A stretch of 64,000 nt of DNA. Source: Otis tarda. Its lineage: Eukaryota; Chordata; Aves; Otidiformes; Otididae. The translations under genes were made by a program, and so were the position numbers. Each line of letters starts with the position of its first letter. Positions within the stretch are counted from its first letter, which is position 1. Below, piece after piece: positions 60,489 to 64,000 of this stretch. The notes under the pieces are model-generated. The model made no database searches, had not been told where the DNA came from, and saw only the letters and a list, made by a program, of their open reading frames with translations. The stretch lies in the NCBI GenBank assembly GCA_026413225.1, contig CM048552.1:185972053-186036052 (forward strand), in the 5' to 3' direction.

Positions 60489-62880
60489 CTACTGAGCACC
60501 CCAAGTCCCAGTACTGCAGAACTTTACAAATGACAGTGCGCATTCACACCATCCAACACCTTTGTGACTGTAAAGCTTGACCACATCCTTCTTCAGCCTC
60601 CTCCTGTCTTTACTAAAGCGTCTCAGGCTTTTTAGCTCTTGCTCTATCTCCTTGATCATTTCACTTGCCCCTTCTTGCACCTTCTCTAACTTCATAATAT
60701 CTTTTTTGGATATAGAGACCAAACCTTCTCACTATGGATATGCATGGAGGTTTGATGCAAGCTGATACTCTGCTTTGTTCTCCATATCTTTCTTCATGAT
60801 GTCTCTCATCTTGCTGACATTTTTGGTGGCTTCTGCTGCTTCAGCCAATCCAGAAATGACGTCAGTAGATGGTCAGTGATGCCAATGCCAAATGCCCTTT
60901 CCTGAATGTAATAGCCAGTTTGAAGTTCGTATCGTGTAGGCGTGGTTTAGATTATTTTTCCCAGCATCCATCACCTTACGTTAAAATACACTAAAACTCA
61001 TCTGCCACCCTTTCATCATGGCATCTGCCAACGTAGATAACTGGTTAGTGGTAGATATTGAATAAATCTGGTCTTAGTTCCAAACTGCAGGAGTCATTGC
61101 TGATTCATTCAGCCCTACACTTTGCTTCTTACCCTTCAGTCAGCTTTCAGTCCATAAAAGAACACGTCTTCCAGCTCTCTGACAACTTAGTTCCTTAAGA
61201 AACCCTTGGTGCAGAGCTTTGTCAAAGGCTTTGACAAATGCAACTGTATAAATGCATAGATATCCATATACATGTGTAAAATGACCACTGGGCCCCTTTT
61301 ATCCATCAACCTTACAGCTCTTCAGAGGATGAGTGGGGCAGGATCACCCTTTCTAGAAGAAGTGTTGACTCTTTCTCAGCAGCCTGGTATTTCAACAAGC
61401 TCGGCACCTTCATTCTTTATTACAGACCCCCCACAATGTACCAAAGGTGGAAACCGGTCTCAGCGGTTAGTAGCTCCCAGCACTGAGACAACCAACTCGT
61501 GGCCCTCAAGCTGCCCAGCCCTTCTTGTAGAGAAGCCGGTCCCCTGGCACAATGCCTGATTGTAATGATGGGTTATGTGCCTTGGCCGGGAGTTTCACAT
61601 TCGAGATCCTTTGGGATACTCGTACGAATGCCATCTGGTCCTGATTTCTTATTGGCCTTTCATCTATCTAGTTGGTTTAGTATTTCCTACACACATCTCT
61701 TGAGTGGACCTGGCTCCTCTGACCTGTTTCCTGTATCAGGCATGAAAACAGCCAAATGAGGGCTTCCTTTGGCGAGGAAGAGAGAACTCACTGAATTTCT
61801 CTTCTATGGCCTTGTTGTCCCTAAGAGATCTCTTGCCAGCAAGCAACTCTGCCAGTTCCCCAGTAGTCTTTCATCTTTCAGTGGGTTTACAAAACTGTCA
61901 GCCTAAGCATCCTTTCCCAGGTGCTTTTCACTTTTTTTTTTTAATGCTTTTAGTTTCCTCTCTGTATTTGATTGGCTGTAATACAGGCTTTCCTGTTCGT
62001 CCCATTTGGACAAGCCCTCTGCTTTCTAAATGGTGATCTTTTCCCTATAATAGTCGTGCTAACTATTCTACCGATAGACATCAGGCTCAATATTTATTAA
62101 AATGTCTATTTCTTTTGTAGGCTTCTAACACAGGTTATGTTGAATTTTCTATTTATTTTTCTAAACAGCCCAAAATTATGCAGGCTTCTTCCTTGGGAGA
62201 CTGCTTCTCTGTCTCACAACACTGCCAAACCTAGCTCCACTGTTGTTGCCAGTATAGGGCTCCCTCCACTAAAACCGGCTTGAACTGGGACCTATGCAGC
62301 ACTAAAGATCAAATGTAGAATAGCATCCTGTGTTGTGGATTTGTTTGCAGAACTAATTATTCTAGGAATCAGACATTTTTTGCATATGGACATTATATCT
62401 CATTCTGCTGCAGCATCACATCTTTATAAAGGCACCCAGAATCTCTTGCTATTGCTGCCTGCTTTCAGCTTCCTGCTCTCACTTAACGTTTTCTGAGGAA
62501 TGTCATCATCATGATGAGGAGTTTGGTAGTGCATTCCTAGTACTGTATTTTTATTACTAGAGTATGGGATGTCTGCCTACAAGAACCCTGTAGTGCTTTT
62601 CTTTAGCCACAATATTTTTATGCTGTTGCAAGTTGTATAGTTCCTCATGCACAGTGCCACTCCTCCACCTGCGCATCCTACACGATCATTACCATCAAGC
62701 TGGTAGCATGGCAACACAGGCTTCTGTGGATTATCCTCTCTCCAGCAGGTCTCTGAGGTTCCCCTTGCACCAGGGCTGCTGTCTCATGCCGAGCCTTCCA
62801 GCTCCCTCGTCTCATTTTGGGCTTTGAATTACATGTGAGAGATTTCCTTTTGATTAGTCACTCAAGGTAGCACGTGCCAG
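60489..62880 (-). mobile_element. Ancient CR1-clade LINE relic, endonuclease to ORF2 C-terminus
   Basis: On the minus strand, decayed ORF2 pieces appear in the right order. The AP-endonuclease at about 62770-62630 shows GTSETCWREDNP, then YQLDGNDRVGCAGGGVALC (canonical RKDRxGRRGGGVALY). The reverse-transcriptase region at about 61320-61195 shows RLMDKRGPVV and FVKAFDKALHQGFLKELS (canonical DFSKAFDTVSH). The C-terminal part at 60690-60560 shows LEKVQEGASEMIKEIE and RFSKDRRRLKKDVVKLY. This last piece aligns with the LERVQ…MIRGLE…[10 protein letters not shown] region of the young CR1 at 48 kb. Frameshifts and stops abound. It is comparable in age and family to the relic at 42.5-47 kb. Confidence 0.8.
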
Positions 62881-64000
62881 CCAACTGGGTTTGTGGGCAG
62901 TTGGATCTGCCTTCCCTAGTTATTGCGGTCGAGCTTTATTTCCCTCCTGGCCTTGTCAGAGGTGCACTGGATGTCAGTTCACTGCCCTCGCAGGTCTCAT
63001 CAGGCCAGCCCACTTGCTCTCCCTTGCCCACCAGCTCCCCTGTTGCTTCTAATTAAGTACTCCTCTGCAAACCTTTCTTTCTGCAGCGCCAGCAGCCTGG
63101 CTCTACACAGGGTACAGAGCAGTCTCTCATTTCTGTATCGCTTGCCTTTCTCCCAAAAGACCCCTCAGTTCCTTACATACCTAAATTTCTCCTCTCTGCT
63201 GTCTCATCCATGCTCTGAAACACTGGGTCTGACCTGGGCTTTTCTCTTGCCTCGTACCTAAGCCCCGAAGATCCCACCTTCATCCCTGGTGCCCACAATG
63301 ATGACAGCCACCACTGGCTCCTTTCCTGCAGCCCCAAGCAACCTGCACAGCTGTCTCATGAGGTCTGTTCTCTGGGCAGACCTGCTCCTGCCCTGCTTCC
63401 GCTGAGCCACTCTTACCTCAAGACAGCAGCCCCATCCCTCTGCATCCCCAGCCCCTTGCCCTGCACGCACACAAAACCTGCCCCAGGGAGGCAGCCATAT
63501 ACATTGCACATCGGGCAGTTTACGGCACAGCCCCCACTCTGCTGCTAGGCTACTGCCTGCATCCTGACCTTAAAATCTGATCGTTTTAGGGCACTCTCAT
63601 TAATTTAGTCTCTCCTCTAATTAAACAAATCTCCTCTTACTTTTGCTTTATCAGTTTCCCACCTGGTTTGTGCACTCCTTTGTTAAGGGTGTTAGATTCA
63701 GCATGGGCACGGAAAAGAAAAGCCCCACCCAAACTCTATGTCTAATCTACTTAAACAGCAGTTATTTTAGAAAAGTCTCCTTTTTTTTCTTGCTCAGTGG
63801 GTGTGCTTTTGTGCTTTCTCTCTCCTGCCAGGGTGGTTGTCAGAGCCTTGGGACATGCATCAGCTACTTGTACTTGATAGTTTCCATCAGAGAAATTCAT
63901 ATATAGAAAAAGATCTGCTAGGAAGTTTCCATCAGAGAAGTCTTGCAGTACCAGTTAAGAGAGATTCTAATTTCAGATTGTCCTTTTCTCTCCCTCTTTT
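62881..64000. other. No gene seen; right edge of window
   Basis: The DNA is pyrimidine-rich and GC-richer (about 62.9-63.5 kb), with frames of up to 112 codons and no domain. A 16-bp direct repeat (AGTTTCCATCAGAGAA) occurs at 63879-63894 and 63924-63939. The ancient LINE may extend a little into the left of this stretch. Confidence 0.4.

Noticed and set aside
1-64000. tRNA, rRNA, snRNA or CRISPR features
   Set aside because: I saw no tRNA B-box/cloverleaf context, no rRNA or U-snRNA sequence and no array of regularly spaced direct repeats.

Overview
This window looks like nuclear DNA from a bird. It is AT-rich and non-coding almost throughout. It has one sharp CpG island (about 7.4-8.1 kb), and it is dense in CR1 LINE fragments that end in the avian CR1 3' signature (the ATTCTATG octamer repeat after 'ggtcccttccaacc'). 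It also carries several LTRs flanked by 5-bp target-site duplications. I see no bacterial-style genes, rRNA, tRNA or CRISPR array, and no long intact protein-coding gene. Most open frames are chance, or lie inside repeats or GC-rich DNA.

Layout. 1-8.1 kb: probably a small minus-strand transcription unit. A CpG-island promoter holds an AAG|GTAAGC splice donor on the minus strand. An open terminal-exon-like segment lies at 2.0-2.15 kb, with AATAAA signals near 1.13-1.16 kb. I do not recognise the protein and the exon model is tentative. 8.1-38 kb: intergenic or intronic DNA with six CR1 fragments (11.5, 14.3, 20.6, 26.0, 27.8 and 29.8 kb), one solo LTR (16.44-17.13 kb), simple repeats and three conspicuous perfect hairpins. 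38.1-39.2 kb: a 1.14-kb solo LTR. 42.5-47.3 kb: a decayed, nearly ORF2-length ancient CR1-clade LINE on the plus strand. It is split by an LTR that is itself split by a second copy of the 38-kb LTR family, inverted, so three layers are nested with all duplications intact. 48.0-48.5 kb: a young minus-strand CR1. 48.81-49.07 kb: an 85-codon frame that reads like real protein and has no visible repeat origin. 49.58-50.18 kb: another solo LTR. 50-60 kb: unique DNA with a possible older LTR near 55.1-55.7 kb. 60.5-62.9 kb: a second ancient CR1-clade LINE, on the minus strand, with endonuclease, reverse-transcriptase and C-terminal remnants.

The genes do not form a pathway. The biology here is mostly retroelement stratigraphy: ancient CR1 relics, then avian CR1 fragments, then solo LTRs, the youngest of which sits inside an older one. 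The best candidates for something undescribed are the minus-strand gene next to the CpG island and the 85-codon frame at 48.8 kb.
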